Source of the DNA: Myxococcota bacterium
GTDB lineage: Bacteria; Myxococcota_A; UBA9160; SMWR01
Direction of reading: 5' to 3'
DNA: 61,143 nt
Assembly: GCA_039030075.1 (NCBI GenBank)
Contig: JBCCEW010000031.1
Location: 1-61,143, forward strand
A program made the translations under genes and the position numbers. The notes under the pieces are model-generated. The model saw only the letters and a program-made list of their open reading frames with translations, was not told the DNA's origin and ran no database searches. This document shows, one piece after another, positions 1-8,540 of this stretch; positions within the stretch are counted from its first letter, which is position 1; each line of letters opens with the position of its first letter.

Positions 1-747
1 AGCGGGTACGTCGCACTGACCATCCACACGATTCGCGGGAACGTTCTTCAGGCGTTCTCCACCGTACTGCAACCCATCGCCGTACCGGTGGCGGCTCGTC
101 TCGACCCCCGTCGGATGGCGACCAACCGTGTAGACTTCCTCTGGTCGCTCGAGGCTGCGTACACGATCGGCGTCGGGGGGGCGATCGCGCTGCTCATCGT
201 CGTCTTGCCACGCCTGATCGAGGTTTGGATTGGCAGCGAATTCCAGCAGATCGTGTTTCCCGCGCAGCTCTTGCTCGGTGGCTGTGCCGTCGATTTGGCG
301 TTTGCGCTGCGCCGAGCTCTCCTCACCGGCCAGGGCCTCCTGGGTTTCGCGACTCGCCGGCTGTTGTCCCTGGTCGTCGTGTACGTGTTGTTGATGACCG
401 TGGTGCTCGGCCACGGCAGCTGGTGGTGGGTGGTGATCGGCGCGGCCGCTTTCTCGATGCTCGTGAGCATCTTCGCGATCGCGCGCGTGTTTGCCGACGT
501 GACCGCCGTCGACGGTGCTCGCCGGGTATGGCGTCCGGTCGGTTTCAATCTGGCCATCGCGAGCCTCGCAATCTTCCTAAGTCGGTTCGCGAACCTCGGC
601 TGGCTCGAGCTGGCCGGGGCGGCGACGGTCGTGGTTGCGGGTGTTCTCGCGCTGGGACACGTGTTGCTCACGCCGCTGGACCGTGCGTTGCGCACCGTCA
701 CCACGCTGTTGCACTCCTCGGATCGCAGCATGTTCGAGGAGTCGTGA
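1..747 (+). CDS. Polysaccharide flippase (Wzx/MATE-like), C-terminal part
   Basis: The reading frame is open from the first base of the window, so the gene's 5' end lies outside it. The visible 248 residues hold about six hydrophobic segments (for example the stretch beginning AAYTIGVGGAIALLIVV and the one beginning LSLVVVYVLLMTVVLG) separated by short basic loops. This is typical of the second half of an oligosaccharide or lipid-linked-repeat flippase of the MOP superfamily. Such proteins move undecaprenyl-linked sugar units across the inner membrane. The neighbouring glycosyltransferase and exopolysaccharide genes support this role. No specific signature motif is visible, so another multi-pass membrane protein of the same fold is possible. 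Confidence 0.6.
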   Translation, partial: SGYVALTIHTIRGNVLQAFSTVLQPIAVPVAARLDPRRMATNRVDFLWSLEAAYTIGVGGAIALLIVVLPRLIEVWIGSEFQQIVFPAQLLLGGCAVDLAFALRRALLTGQGLLGFATRRLLSLVVVYVLLMTVVLGHGSWWWVVIGAAAFSMLVSIFAIARVFADVTAVDGARRVWRPVGFNLAIASLAIFLSRFANLGWLELAGAATVVVAGVLALGHVLLTPLDRALRTVTTLLHSSDRSMFEES

Positions 748-763
748 GACGCGTCCCGTGCCA

Positions 764-1912
764 TCAGTCACCGTTCGACCCTGCGCTGTCGCGCAGGGTC
801 TCGCAGAGCGTATCGACGTGTCGCGCCCAGTTGAGTTCGGCTGCACGCCGATGCCCGATCGCGCGCCTGTCCTCTGCGCCTGGTGCGTCGGAGAGCAGCT
901 CCTCGATGACCGCGGCGAGTGCGCGGGGATCGCGGGTTGGGAAGTATCGGCCCGCCTGACCGGCGAGTTCGCGAAACGCCGGAATGTCGGAGGCGATGAT
1001 GGGCGTCCCCGCCAGCATCGCTTCCACGATCGGGTGTCCGTAGGTCTCGATCTCCGACGGAAAGAGCAGCGCTGTCGCGCCGAGGTAGTACCGCTGAATC
1101 TCGGAGTATGGGACCGGGCCGACGAAGCGAACCCGATCCTCGACCCCTTCCGTGGCCGCCAGACGTCGAAGCTCCTCCAGATAGCCGGGATCGCCCTGGT
1201 CGGGACCGACGAGCCATAGCTCGAGGTTCGAGCTTCGTACGTGCTGCAGGCTTTGGATCGCAACTCCCAGGTTCTTGTGGCGTTCGATGGCCGCCGGCGT
1301 GAAGAGGAAGGGTCGCTCCGTATCAATCGGACCGGCCGTGGTGTCGAAGCTCTCTTGTGCGATTCCGTATGGGTTCACGACGACGCGCGATTCCGGGATC
1401 GCGACGCTCCGACGAATCAAGTCCGCCGCCGCTCGCGTGGGAAACAAAACCTTGGAGACGCGCCGGAGTCCGACGCGGGTGAGTAGATTGAGAGTCCGTA
1501 GGCGTAGATCGTCGTAGAAGCGGTGATCGTAGATGTTCAGGTTGCGCAAGATGACGACTGTTGGCGTGCCCGCCAAAGCAGGAGTCATATCGGCCACACA
1601 GAAGAGGACGTCGTACCTCATTGCCAGGATCGGTACCACGATCTGCTCGAAGAGCACGCGAAGCAGCAGGCGCAGGGCGGCCGGCTTCGGAGGAAGCCGC
1701 ACGAAACGAACGCGGATGCCTGCGCACTCATCATCGGTCAGCTGCCCCTCCGCGACGAGGAAGGTGACGTCGCAGCCGCGTTGATCGCCGCTGAGCTCCC
1801 GAAGCACGTTCAGGATGTAGCTGCGCCCCCCGCCGTGCGTGAGAGACAGCGCGTTCACAAGGACGCGGGTTGTTTTGCGTGAGTCGATCTCCGCGTGGAC
1901 CGGGGTGCTCAT
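764..1912 (-). CDS. Glycosyltransferase family 4 (GT-B fold)
   Basis: This 382-residue protein probably transfers a sugar from a nucleotide donor onto a growing lipid-linked glycan at the cytoplasmic face of the membrane. The C-terminal half has the GT4 hallmark: an E-x7-E motif in the segment IETYGHPIVEAMLAGTPII, followed by SDIPAFREL and a glycine-containing donor-binding region. Before it lies LFTPAAIERHKNLGVAIQSL, the usual start of the C-terminal Rossmann domain. The N-terminal half has the glycine-rich loop LTHGGGRSY expected for acceptor-side binding. The length is normal for GT4 enzymes. The gene converges with the upstream flippase and diverges from the phosphatase-like gene at 2109. 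Sugar specificity cannot be read from sequence. Confidence 0.85.
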   Translation of the reverse strand: MSTPVHAEIDSRKTTRVLVNALSLTHGGGRSYILNVLRELSGDQRGCDVTFLVAEGQLTDDECAGIRVRFVRLPPKPAALRLLLRVLFEQIVVPILAMRYDVLFCVADMTPALAGTPTVVILRNLNIYDHRFYDDLRLRTLNLLTRVGLRRVSKVLFPTRAAADLIRRSVAIPESRVVVNPYGIAQESFDTTAGPIDTERPFLFTPAAIERHKNLGVAIQSLQHVRSSNLELWLVGPDQGDPGYLEELRRLAATEGVEDRVRFVGPVPYSEIQRYYLGATALLFPSEIETYGHPIVEAMLAGTPIIASDIPAFRELAGQAGRYFPTRDPRALAAVIEELLSDAPGAEDRRAIGHRRAAELNWARHVDTLCETLRDSAGSNGD

Positions 1913-2092
1913 TCTTCCTCGTTCGGAGACCGTCGCGGCGATCTCGGTCGCAACACTTGACCTCGGGATTCGGTAGGGCTCTCGAATGGTTGGCGGATCA
2001 GCTGCACAGCGTCGTTGGCTCGGTCGAGGGCTGCGCTTCGGTGGCCGGCGGGGTCGGGCGATACGCTACGATACTCGAGCTGAAAAGGTAGG

Positions 2093-2099
2093 AAGGAGG
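2093..2099 (+). promoter_or_regulatory. Ribosome binding site fixing the start at 2109
   Basis: The sequence AAGGAGG is a perfect anti-16S match placed 9 nt before the ATG at 2109. This decides the start of the phosphatase-like gene, because the open frame extends about 120 nt further upstream without coding character. Confidence 0.8.
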
Positions 2100-2108
2100 C
2101 TCCGGCAA

Positions 2109-3545
2109 ATGTTGCAATCGCGGAAGATTGTCCTGCTCGAAGCAAACGAGATTCCGTTTCGGATCTTCGACCGCTACGTAGCAAACCACGACGCATCCGC
2201 CCTGGCGCGACACCTTCCCGCGTGCCGCCAGTACATGACTTTCGCGATCGACTCCGGCCACCTTTCGCCCTGGGTAACCTGGCCGACGCTTCATCGCGGG
2301 GTCAGCAACGACGAACACAAGATCCGCGCTTTCGGCGAGGATCTGACAGAGGCGAACGAGAAGTTCCCCCCGATCTGGGAGCTCTTGAACCGCGGTGGCG
2401 TGAAGACGGGCGTTTTCGGCCCGCTTCACTCCTGGCCCCTCCCGGAGCGACCCGAGCGTTTTGACTTCTTCGTCCCCGACACCTTCGCGAACACGCCGGA
2501 GTGCTATCCGGATGAGCTGACATCTTTTCAGCGCTTCAACCTTGCCATGGCGCGGAAGTCGCCCCGGAACGTGTCGTCCGAGGTGGATTGGAAGAGCGCG
2601 GTCCAGTTCATGGTGAGGGCACCCGCCCTTGGCTTGCGACCCAAGACCGTGATGGAGCTGGCCTCCCAGCTGATCCAAGAGCGCACCCTGCCTTGGAAGC
2701 GGATTCGACGACGGACCTTTCAGCCCGTGCTCGCTTTCGACCTGTTCATGAAACAACTCGAACGTCATCGCCCGGCGTTCTCGAACTTCTTCACGAACCA
2801 CGTTGCGTCTTCGATGCACCGTTTTTGGGCGGCGATCTTTCCCGACGAGTACGACGCGCTCGAACTCGGCGAAGAGTGGCAGGAGCAGTACGGCGGAGAA
2901 ATCGACTTCTGCATGGCTTGGACCAACGACTTCTTTGAGCGCCTGACGTCGTTCGCCGATCAAAACCCCGAGTATCTGATCCTCGTCGCTTCCAGCATGG
3001 GGCAGGCGGCCGCAAGCGGGAAACGCATCGCGACGCAACTCTACCTGCGGAAGCCCGAGCGGCTGCTGGCGAAGGCGGGGGTCGGGGAAGGCGAGTGGGA
3101 GCGACGTCCTTCGATGGAGCCGGCCGTGAGCTTGTACGTGGCCGAGCACCGCTGCGACGAGTTCAGGTCGTTTCTGAACCGAATGGAGATCCGAGGAGAA
3201 GCCGTCTACTTCGACGAGAAGGATGGCGGTTTCTTCGATCTGCACTTCGGCCAGACGAACCTGCAGGCCGACGAGGCATTCGCTTCGGTGGACGGAGCCC
3301 CGGTGCCTTTCGCGGAGCTGGGACTGGAATCCGTCGAACTCGAAGACGAGGCGGGTAGCACGGCCTATCACGTGCCCGAGGGCACGCTGTTCATCTACGA
3401 TCCGCAGAACCGCGAGCGACGGGCACAGCCCCGACCGCGGCTCGACACGATCGAGATTGCGCCCGCACTCCTCACGCACTTCGGGCTCGACGTGCCCCCG
3501 TACATGCGAAAGCCGTCGAGCTTCCGAATCGTCGAGGCGCGCTAG
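2109..3545 (+). CDS. Alkaline phosphatase superfamily-like protein of a polysaccharide locus
   Basis: This 478-residue protein has no signal peptide and no membrane segment, so it is probably cytoplasmic. The N-terminal strand KIVLLEANEIPF and the segment TWPTLHRGVSNDEHKI sit where type I phosphodiesterase/nucleotide pyrophosphatase relatives carry their first metal ligand and nucleophile region. A later LILVASSMGQ occupies the place of the usual SDHG metal motif, and the C-terminal DTIEIAPALLTHFGLDVP is a common ending in this superfamily. The SDHG motif is therefore degenerate, which makes hydrolase activity uncertain. The start is fixed by the AAGGAGG site. The stop codon overlaps that of the convergent gene at 3542. 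A sugar-phosphate or phospholipid substrate is only a guess from context. Confidence 0.6.
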   Translation: MLQSRKIVLLEANEIPFRIFDRYVANHDASALARHLPACRQYMTFAIDSGHLSPWVTWPTLHRGVSNDEHKIRAFGEDLTEANEKFPPIWELLNRGGVKTGVFGPLHSWPLPERPERFDFFVPDTFANTPECYPDELTSFQRFNLAMARKSPRNVSSEVDWKSAVQFMVRAPALGLRPKTVMELASQLIQERTLPWKRIRRRTFQPVLAFDLFMKQLERHRPAFSNFFTNHVASSMHRFWAAIFPDEYDALELGEEWQEQYGGEIDFCMAWTNDFFERLTSFADQNPEYLILVASSMGQAAASGKRIATQLYLRKPERLLAKAGVGEGEWERRPSMEPAVSLYVAEHRCDEFRSFLNRMEIRGEAVYFDEKDGGFFDLHFGQTNLQADEAFASVDGAPVPFAELGLESVELEDEAGSTAYHVPEGTLFIYDPQNRERRAQPRPRLDTIEIAPALLTHFGLDVPPYMRKPSSFRIVEAR

Positions 3546-5680
3546 GAAGCGTCGATGGGCAGCGCGCGGCCCGAACGCTGGGACTCGCCCGCGAGGATCG
3601 TCGCCCGCGACACGGCGAGGAGCTCCTCGAGAGAGAAGGGCGACGGCTCGCCCTTGCGCACGGCCTCGATCACTTCCTTCACCGCGGCCTGCTGACCCTT
3701 GTCCTGATTGAGCGTCTTCAGGGGTTTGCCGTCGGGGAGCTGGGTCGAGCGGAAGTTGTCGCACGACGCCGTGCGGCCGTCGGCCGACACTTCGAAGCGC
3801 TCCTTCGGCAGCGCCGGGCTCGCGTTCGCCAGGTAGGCAATGGTTGCCGTCGAGCCGTCGGGGAAGCCGACCATCAGGATGGTCGAGTCCTCGTTCTCCG
3901 GATCGCGACCCAGGCAGCGCGCGTAGACGCTGGACGGCGGCGCGCCGACCAGGAACGTGCACAGGTCGACCATGTGACAGGCCTCGCCGATCACGCGTCC
4001 GCCGCCGACGTTCGGGTCGACGTGCCAGGTGCCGCTCGGCGTCGAGCCGGCAGCCACGGTGTACGAGATCGCCATCGGTCCACCGCGGCCGGCGAACGCC
4101 TTGGCGATCGCGCGGGCATGGGGCGAGAAGCGCCGGTTGTAGCCCACCGAGAGAAAGCCCCCGGTTTCGCGAATCGTGGCTTCGAGTGCTGCGAGCTCCT
4201 CGAGATCGAGCGCGGCGGGCTTCTCGACCCAGACCGCCTTCCCGGCGCGCAGCGCGTCGCCCGCGAGGCTCGCGTGACTGTCGTGCTGGGTGGCGACGAA
4301 GACGAGCTCGACCGCGTCGTCCTGCAGGACGGGGGACGGGTCGGTCCCGCAGTTCGCGAACTCGAACTTCTCGGCGGTGCGGCGCGCCGAAGCGCCCGTC
4401 GCCGTGATGACGTGGCGTCGGTCGACACCGCTCACCCGCTTGACCGCGGGCAGCAGGATCGCCTTTGCGTAGTTGCCGGCACCGACGAAGGCGACGCCGA
4501 CATCGCCCGAGGCACGCGTTCGCTTCGTCGGGAGCGGCAGCGATGCGGAGACCTCAGAGGCCTCGTCGTAGCGGAACACCACGGCGAGACCGCGCCGCTT
4601 CCCCTCGGCGAGCTCCTCGTAGGCGGCTTCGGCGTCGGCAAAGTCGACGGTCGTGGTGTCGAGCTTGCGCGGATCGATCGCGCCGCTGGCGGCGAGATTC
4701 AGGAAGGCCTGGAGATTGCGGTTCTCGGTCCAGCGCACGTAGGAGATCGGGTAGTCGAGTCCGACCTCTTCGTAGCGTCGGTCGTAGCGCCCCGGGCCGT
4801 ACGACATGCTCATGCGCAGGTCGAGCTCCTTCTCGTAGAAGGTCCGCCTGTCGAGGTCCATCGCCGTCGCGCCGACGGCGGCGACGCGTCCCTTCATGCG
4901 GCAGAGCTCGGCGGCGAGCTGCAGCGGCGCCGAGCTGTCCGACGCCGCCGTCACCAACACGAGATCGGCGCCGTAGCCGCCGGTGGCGAGGGTCTGCCAG
5001 GGCATGTGATCGTCGTCGGGCTTCGCTCCCCACTCGGCTCCCTGGGCCAGCGCCTGCTTGATGCGATTCTCGTCGACGTCGATACCGAGCACGCGACAGC
5101 CGTTCGCGCGCAGGAGCTGCACCGTGAGTTGCCCGATCAGGCCGAGGCCGATCACGACGGCGACTTCACCGAGGGTGGGGTCGGCGACGCGGAGGCCCTG
5201 CATGGCGATCGCACCGAGCGTCGAGTAGGCCGCGCGGTCGAGCTCGAGGCCGCCGGGGACGCGCGCCACCAGGTTCTCGGGCACCGCGACGAACTCGGCG
5301 TGATTGGCGTAGCCGGCACCTGCACACGCGACGCGATCGCCCGGCGCGAAGCCGGACACTTCGGCACCGACCTCGACCACGACCCCCGCCGTCGAGTATC
5401 CGAGGGGCTGGGGCACATCGAGGCGATTCATCACCGCTTTGTAGGTGGGGAGCGGACCCTCCTGCTGCACCTTGGTCAGGACCTGGCGCACCAGGTCGGG
5501 CCGGTTGCGCGCCTTGCCGAGCAGGCTCTTGCGCGCGAAGTCCATCGCCATCTTCTCGGTGCCCGGCGACACCACCGAGTAGTGGTTCCGCACGAGCACC
5601 TGCCCGGCGCTCGGTGCCGGCGCCGGAACCTCCACCAGCTCGAGCTTCCCGCTCTTCGGGCTCTGGACGATCTGCTTCAT
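3542..5680 (-). CDS. Bi-domain oxidoreductase: zinc-type alcohol dehydrogenase fused to Gfo/Idh/MocA dehydrogenase
   Basis: This 712-residue two-domain protein begins (about residues 1-350) as a medium-chain dehydrogenase with GYSTAGVVVEVG, FAPGDRVACAGAGYANHAEF and the nucleotide-binding AVVIGLGLIGQLTVQLL. From about residue 390 a second Rossmann domain starts (VAFVGAGNYAKAILLPAVKR). It carries the EKPAALDLEEL motif of Gfo/Idh/MocA sugar dehydrogenases and SVGYNRRFSPHARAIAKAF downstream. Both halves use NAD(P)-type cofactors. Such fusions recur in bacterial exopolysaccharide gene clusters, where a role in sugar-nucleotide oxidation and reduction is assumed but not proven. It is the last gene of the reverse-strand run and overlaps the DUF362 gene by 4 nt. 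Confidence 0.85.
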   Translation of the reverse strand: MKQIVQSPKSGKLELVEVPAPAPSAGQVLVRNHYSVVSPGTEKMAMDFARKSLLGKARNRPDLVRQVLTKVQQEGPLPTYKAVMNRLDVPQPLGYSTAGVVVEVGAEVSGFAPGDRVACAGAGYANHAEFVAVPENLVARVPGGLELDRAAYSTLGAIAMQGLRVADPTLGEVAVVIGLGLIGQLTVQLLRANGCRVLGIDVDENRIKQALAQGAEWGAKPDDDHMPWQTLATGGYGADLVLVTAASDSSAPLQLAAELCRMKGRVAAVGATAMDLDRRTFYEKELDLRMSMSYGPGRYDRRYEEVGLDYPISYVRWTENRNLQAFLNLAASGAIDPRKLDTTTVDFADAEAAYEELAEGKRRGLAVVFRYDEASEVSASLPLPTKRTRASGDVGVAFVGAGNYAKAILLPAVKRVSGVDRRHVITATGASARRTAEKFEFANCGTDPSPVLQDDAVELVFVATQHDSHASLAGDALRAGKAVWVEKPAALDLEELAALEATIRETGGFLSVGYNRRFSPHARAIAKAFAGRGGPMAISYTVAAGSTPSGTWHVDPNVGGGRVIGEACHMVDLCTFLVGAPPSSVYARCLGRDPENEDSTILMVGFPDGSTATIAYLANASPALPKERFEVSADGRTASCDNFRSTQLPDGKPLKTLNQDKGQQAAVKEVIEAVRKGEPSPFSLEELLAVSRATILAGESQRSGRALPIDAS

Positions 5681-7158
5681 TGCGGGTCTCTCTCGATGTG
5701 GCGGCGCCAGCCCGGGTGGGCTTCGAAGGTGTGGGGACTCTCGATCTCGTCGAGGCGGCGCGCCACCGGCGCGGCGCCCGGGTCACTCACCTCGTAGACC
5801 CGCACGTCGCCGGGATCGCGGACCTCGCTGATGGGGAGCACTTCGTCGCGCAGGCGCTCCCAGACCTTCGGGATGCGGCGTTCGTCGAAGCCCATCAGGC
5901 GGATGGCGGCGAGGTCGAGCGCCACCGGGTCGGTGGAGGCGATCACGACACCGAGGGGGACGTCGCGGGGGGCGAGCGGTCCCTCGCCCTCGCCGGCGAT
6001 CACGCCGTCCAGCAGCGTGAGGACGCGTCGCACGGGAGCGCTGGCCTCGAAATGCTCGCCTTCGGCGTTGCTGTAGTAGAGGCAGCGGTTCAGGTCGACG
6101 CACATGCGCCAGGTCGTGCGGTTGCCGTGCCAGTTGCCGCTGCGGATGAAGTCCTCGCCGCGGGTTGCGTTCTCCGCCCGTCGCACCCAACGCACCAGGC
6201 GGGTGCCGATGCCGCGCTTGAGCAGGGCGCGGGCGACCTCGGTGGCAAAGCTGCGCACCTTGTCGACGGCGGCGGCGCCGGGGAACTCGTCGCCCCCCTG
6301 GTCCGGTGAGCCCACCGAGTGGTGGGGAAGGAGGTTCTTGTCGCCGTTGATGCCCACGAGATTCTTGAGCGCCAGCGTGACGCCGGTCTTCTTGTGGGTC
6401 TTCAGCTTCGGCAGATTCACGACGAGATCGGCAGAGAGCACGGTCTCCGACAACAGGTACTCGTTGCGACCGCCCATGTGGTGGCGCGACGTCGGGCCCG
6501 GGTCGTAGTCGGCACCCCGGAAGCGCTTCGGGTCGAGCCCCGAGCCGGTGAACGCGCTGCGATCCCCGAGGTCGACCAGGCGGTAGCCGGCCGGATCCCC
6601 GGGTCGCTCGCGACGATCGACGATCACACCGTCGCTGTAGGTGACTTCCTCGCGGCGCAGGTCGATGATCTCGAGCTCGCGCCCGAGCGTGGCCTCGTAG
6701 AAGGCGGAGAGCTCCGCGAGCCCGACCAGGTTGGCGAGGCGTTCCCACTCGCAGTCGTGTTGGGGCGCCTCGGCAATGGCGACGGATCCCTCGCTGCCCG
6801 CGGCGAGGAACGCGTAGTCGGCGACGGCGCGCACGATCGAGCCATGCGTGATCACGCAATCGACGCTGGCGTCCTCGATCGGGTTCCAGTGCCGGATGAA
6901 GTTCGGCTTGAGCACGATGCGCGAGCCGCGCGGGACCAGCGCGCCGAGCGGGTTCCAGTCGGGCGTGCCGAAGCGATCCGCGTCGAGTCCGGCGGCGAAC
7001 AGGGCGGCGCGCACGGCTTCGTAGACGTGGTTGGAGGAGCCCTCGGACGCGGCGGCGCCGAGCAGCGGCTCGAGCTCGGGAAACGCTTTTCCCGGGCCGT
7101 AGGGCGGGGCCAGGTCGCGGTAGTGGGGCTGGGTGCGGGCGAGACCGACCGGGATCAT
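5677..7158 (-). CDS. DUF362 domain-containing protein
   Basis: This 493-residue protein is of unknown biochemical role. It has the DUF362 signature: SRIVLKPNFIRHW near the start, a central GGRNEYLLSETVLSADLVVN followed by LPKLKTHKKTGVTLALKNLVGINGDK, and a C-terminal VIASTDPVALDLAAIRLMGF. No ferredoxin-type cysteine cluster is visible, although some DUF362 proteins have one. No signal peptide is present. The gene overlaps its neighbours by 4 nt on both sides, which implies translational coupling with the PaaK-like ligase and the bi-domain oxidoreductase. These three families are often found together in surface-polysaccharide loci. The function is left open. Confidence 0.85.
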   Translation of the reverse strand: MIPVGLARTQPHYRDLAPPYGPGKAFPELEPLLGAAASEGSSNHVYEAVRAALFAAGLDADRFGTPDWNPLGALVPRGSRIVLKPNFIRHWNPIEDASVDCVITHGSIVRAVADYAFLAAGSEGSVAIAEAPQHDCEWERLANLVGLAELSAFYEATLGRELEIIDLRREEVTYSDGVIVDRRERPGDPAGYRLVDLGDRSAFTGSGLDPKRFRGADYDPGPTSRHHMGGRNEYLLSETVLSADLVVNLPKLKTHKKTGVTLALKNLVGINGDKNLLPHHSVGSPDQGGDEFPGAAAVDKVRSFATEVARALLKRGIGTRLVRWVRRAENATRGEDFIRSGNWHGNRTTWRMCVDLNRCLYYSNAEGEHFEASAPVRRVLTLLDGVIAGEGEGPLAPRDVPLGVVIASTDPVALDLAAIRLMGFDERRIPKVWERLRDEVLPISEVRDPGDVRVYEVSDPGAAPVARRLDEIESPHTFEAHPGWRRHIERDPQ

Positions 7159-8534
7159 GACAGGCGCCCCACCGCCGACTTCACCGCGCGGAACTTGCCG
7201 TTCGCCTCGCGCGGGATGGCGTCGACATAGCGAAACTCGATCGCGATGGCGTCGCCGAGTCGCGAGCGGAACTCTTTGCGCAGGCTGCGCTCCGAGTCGT
7301 CATCGTATTCCGGGCGGCGTACCACGAGCACCTCGAGTGCATCGGACGTCTCCTGGAGGACCTGAGCCTCGGCGACGTCCAGCTGTTCCTTGAAGATGTG
7401 GTCGAGTCGCCCCACCAGGCGGCCGTCCGGGGTCCGGACGTAATCCTCGATCCGCCCATCGACGTCCAGGAAGACGTCTCCGGCGCGGCCACAGGGGCAG
7501 GGGGTCTTCGAGCGGGTGCCGACGTCGCCCACCCGATAGCGGAGCAGGGGCGTCGCGGCGTTGGCGAAGCCGGTGACGAGAAGCGGGCCGCGCACCCAGT
7601 CGTCGGTCTCTTCCTCGACCTCTACCTCGACGACGCCGAACTCCATGTCGACGTGGAGGTGGCGCTCCGAGCACTGGGTCATCGAGACGCAGAACTCGCT
7701 GACGCCGTAGCGGTCGTAGACCGGCGCACCGAAGGCGGCCTCGATCGACTCGCGCTGAAAGGCGAGCAGCGATTCCGACGACGTGAAGCACGCCTTGAGG
7801 CGGCCCGGCGGTAGCGGGCGGTCCTCGGCGAGCATGGCCTGGGCCACCAGGTGCATGGCCGAGGGATAGCCCTGCGCGAAGACCGCCGGCGTCGCGTGAA
7901 TGGCGTCGACGTAGTGGCGCAGGTTCTCGGGGGTCTTGTGGTAGAGCGAGAACAGGGTCTGCCGGTTCCAGTGGTTGGTGCGCCAGAACGGGGGCCGGTT
8001 CGAACGGACCGGCACGATCGTCTGGCCGTTGAAGGTCAGGTTGGCGTCCCAGAGGCCGACTCCAGCGACGCGCCGTCCGCGCCAGAAGGTGGCGAACTCT
8101 TCGGCGAGAGCCTCGGGGGTATACCAGAGCGGTAGCGCGCTGCCCGTGGTGCCGCTGGTCTTTCCGCGGAGAAGGCGCCGTTCGTCGAGGGCCTTCGAGA
8201 GAAAATCACGAGCGCGTTCTCGATACGTGGCTTTCTCTAGGGGTGGGATGGCGGCGAGGGTTCGTGCAATGGCCGTTCGGGGATCACCGTGATCGCTCGG
8301 TTCGGGGAGGTCTGCGTACGCCGGCACGTCGCGTCGTGCCTCGCCGACGAGATGGCGTAGTCGCCGGGCCTGCAGCGTGACGAGTTCGTCCTCGCTGGAG
8401 AGGAGGGTGTTCTCGAGCGAGGCGAGGGTCTGGTGGAAGTAGGGGGTAAAGCGCGTGCGCGAGCGTTGGAAGCCGGCCCAGGTGCAAGCCCAGTTCTGCG
8501 CGAATACCGGAAGTGCGTCGTACAGACCCATCAT
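7155..8534 (-). CDS. PaaK/CapK-like AMP-forming ligase of a polysaccharide locus
   Basis: This 459-residue protein is of the phenylacetate-CoA-ligase (adenylate-forming) family. The ATP-binding loop is LLRGKTSGTTGSALPLWYT. Further on come YDRYGVSEFC and the region LLRYRVGDVGTRSKTPCPCG, whose CxCG is typical of PaaK/CapK proteins, then VDGRIEDYVRTPDGRLVG in the C-terminal subdomain. Polysaccharide-locus members are thought to activate an acyl or similar group for glycan decoration, but no substrate can be named from the sequence. The gene starts with two consecutive ATG codons and lies 6 bp downstream of the EpsI gene. It overlaps the DUF362 gene by 4 nt. Confidence 0.85.
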   Translation of the reverse strand: MMGLYDALPVFAQNWACTWAGFQRSRTRFTPYFHQTLASLENTLLSSEDELVTLQARRLRHLVGEARRDVPAYADLPEPSDHGDPRTAIARTLAAIPPLEKATYRERARDFLSKALDERRLLRGKTSGTTGSALPLWYTPEALAEEFATFWRGRRVAGVGLWDANLTFNGQTIVPVRSNRPPFWRTNHWNRQTLFSLYHKTPENLRHYVDAIHATPAVFAQGYPSAMHLVAQAMLAEDRPLPPGRLKACFTSSESLLAFQRESIEAAFGAPVYDRYGVSEFCVSMTQCSERHLHVDMEFGVVEVEVEEETDDWVRGPLLVTGFANAATPLLRYRVGDVGTRSKTPCPCGRAGDVFLDVDGRIEDYVRTPDGRLVGRLDHIFKEQLDVAEAQVLQETSDALEVLVVRRPEYDDDSERSLRKEFRSRLGDAIAIEFRYVDAIPREANGKFRAVKSAVGRLS

Positions 8535-8540
8535 CGCGGG

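Noticed and set aside
1913-2108. TTGACC at about 1956 as a -35 element for the gene at 2109
   Set aside because: No acceptable -10 sequence lies 16-18 bp downstream of it, so I did not list a promoter.
3974-5797. A 607-codon forward frame opposite the bi-domain oxidoreductase
   Set aside because: The reverse strand encodes clear dehydrogenase motifs; the forward frame is rich in Arg, Gly and Ala without recognisable domains.
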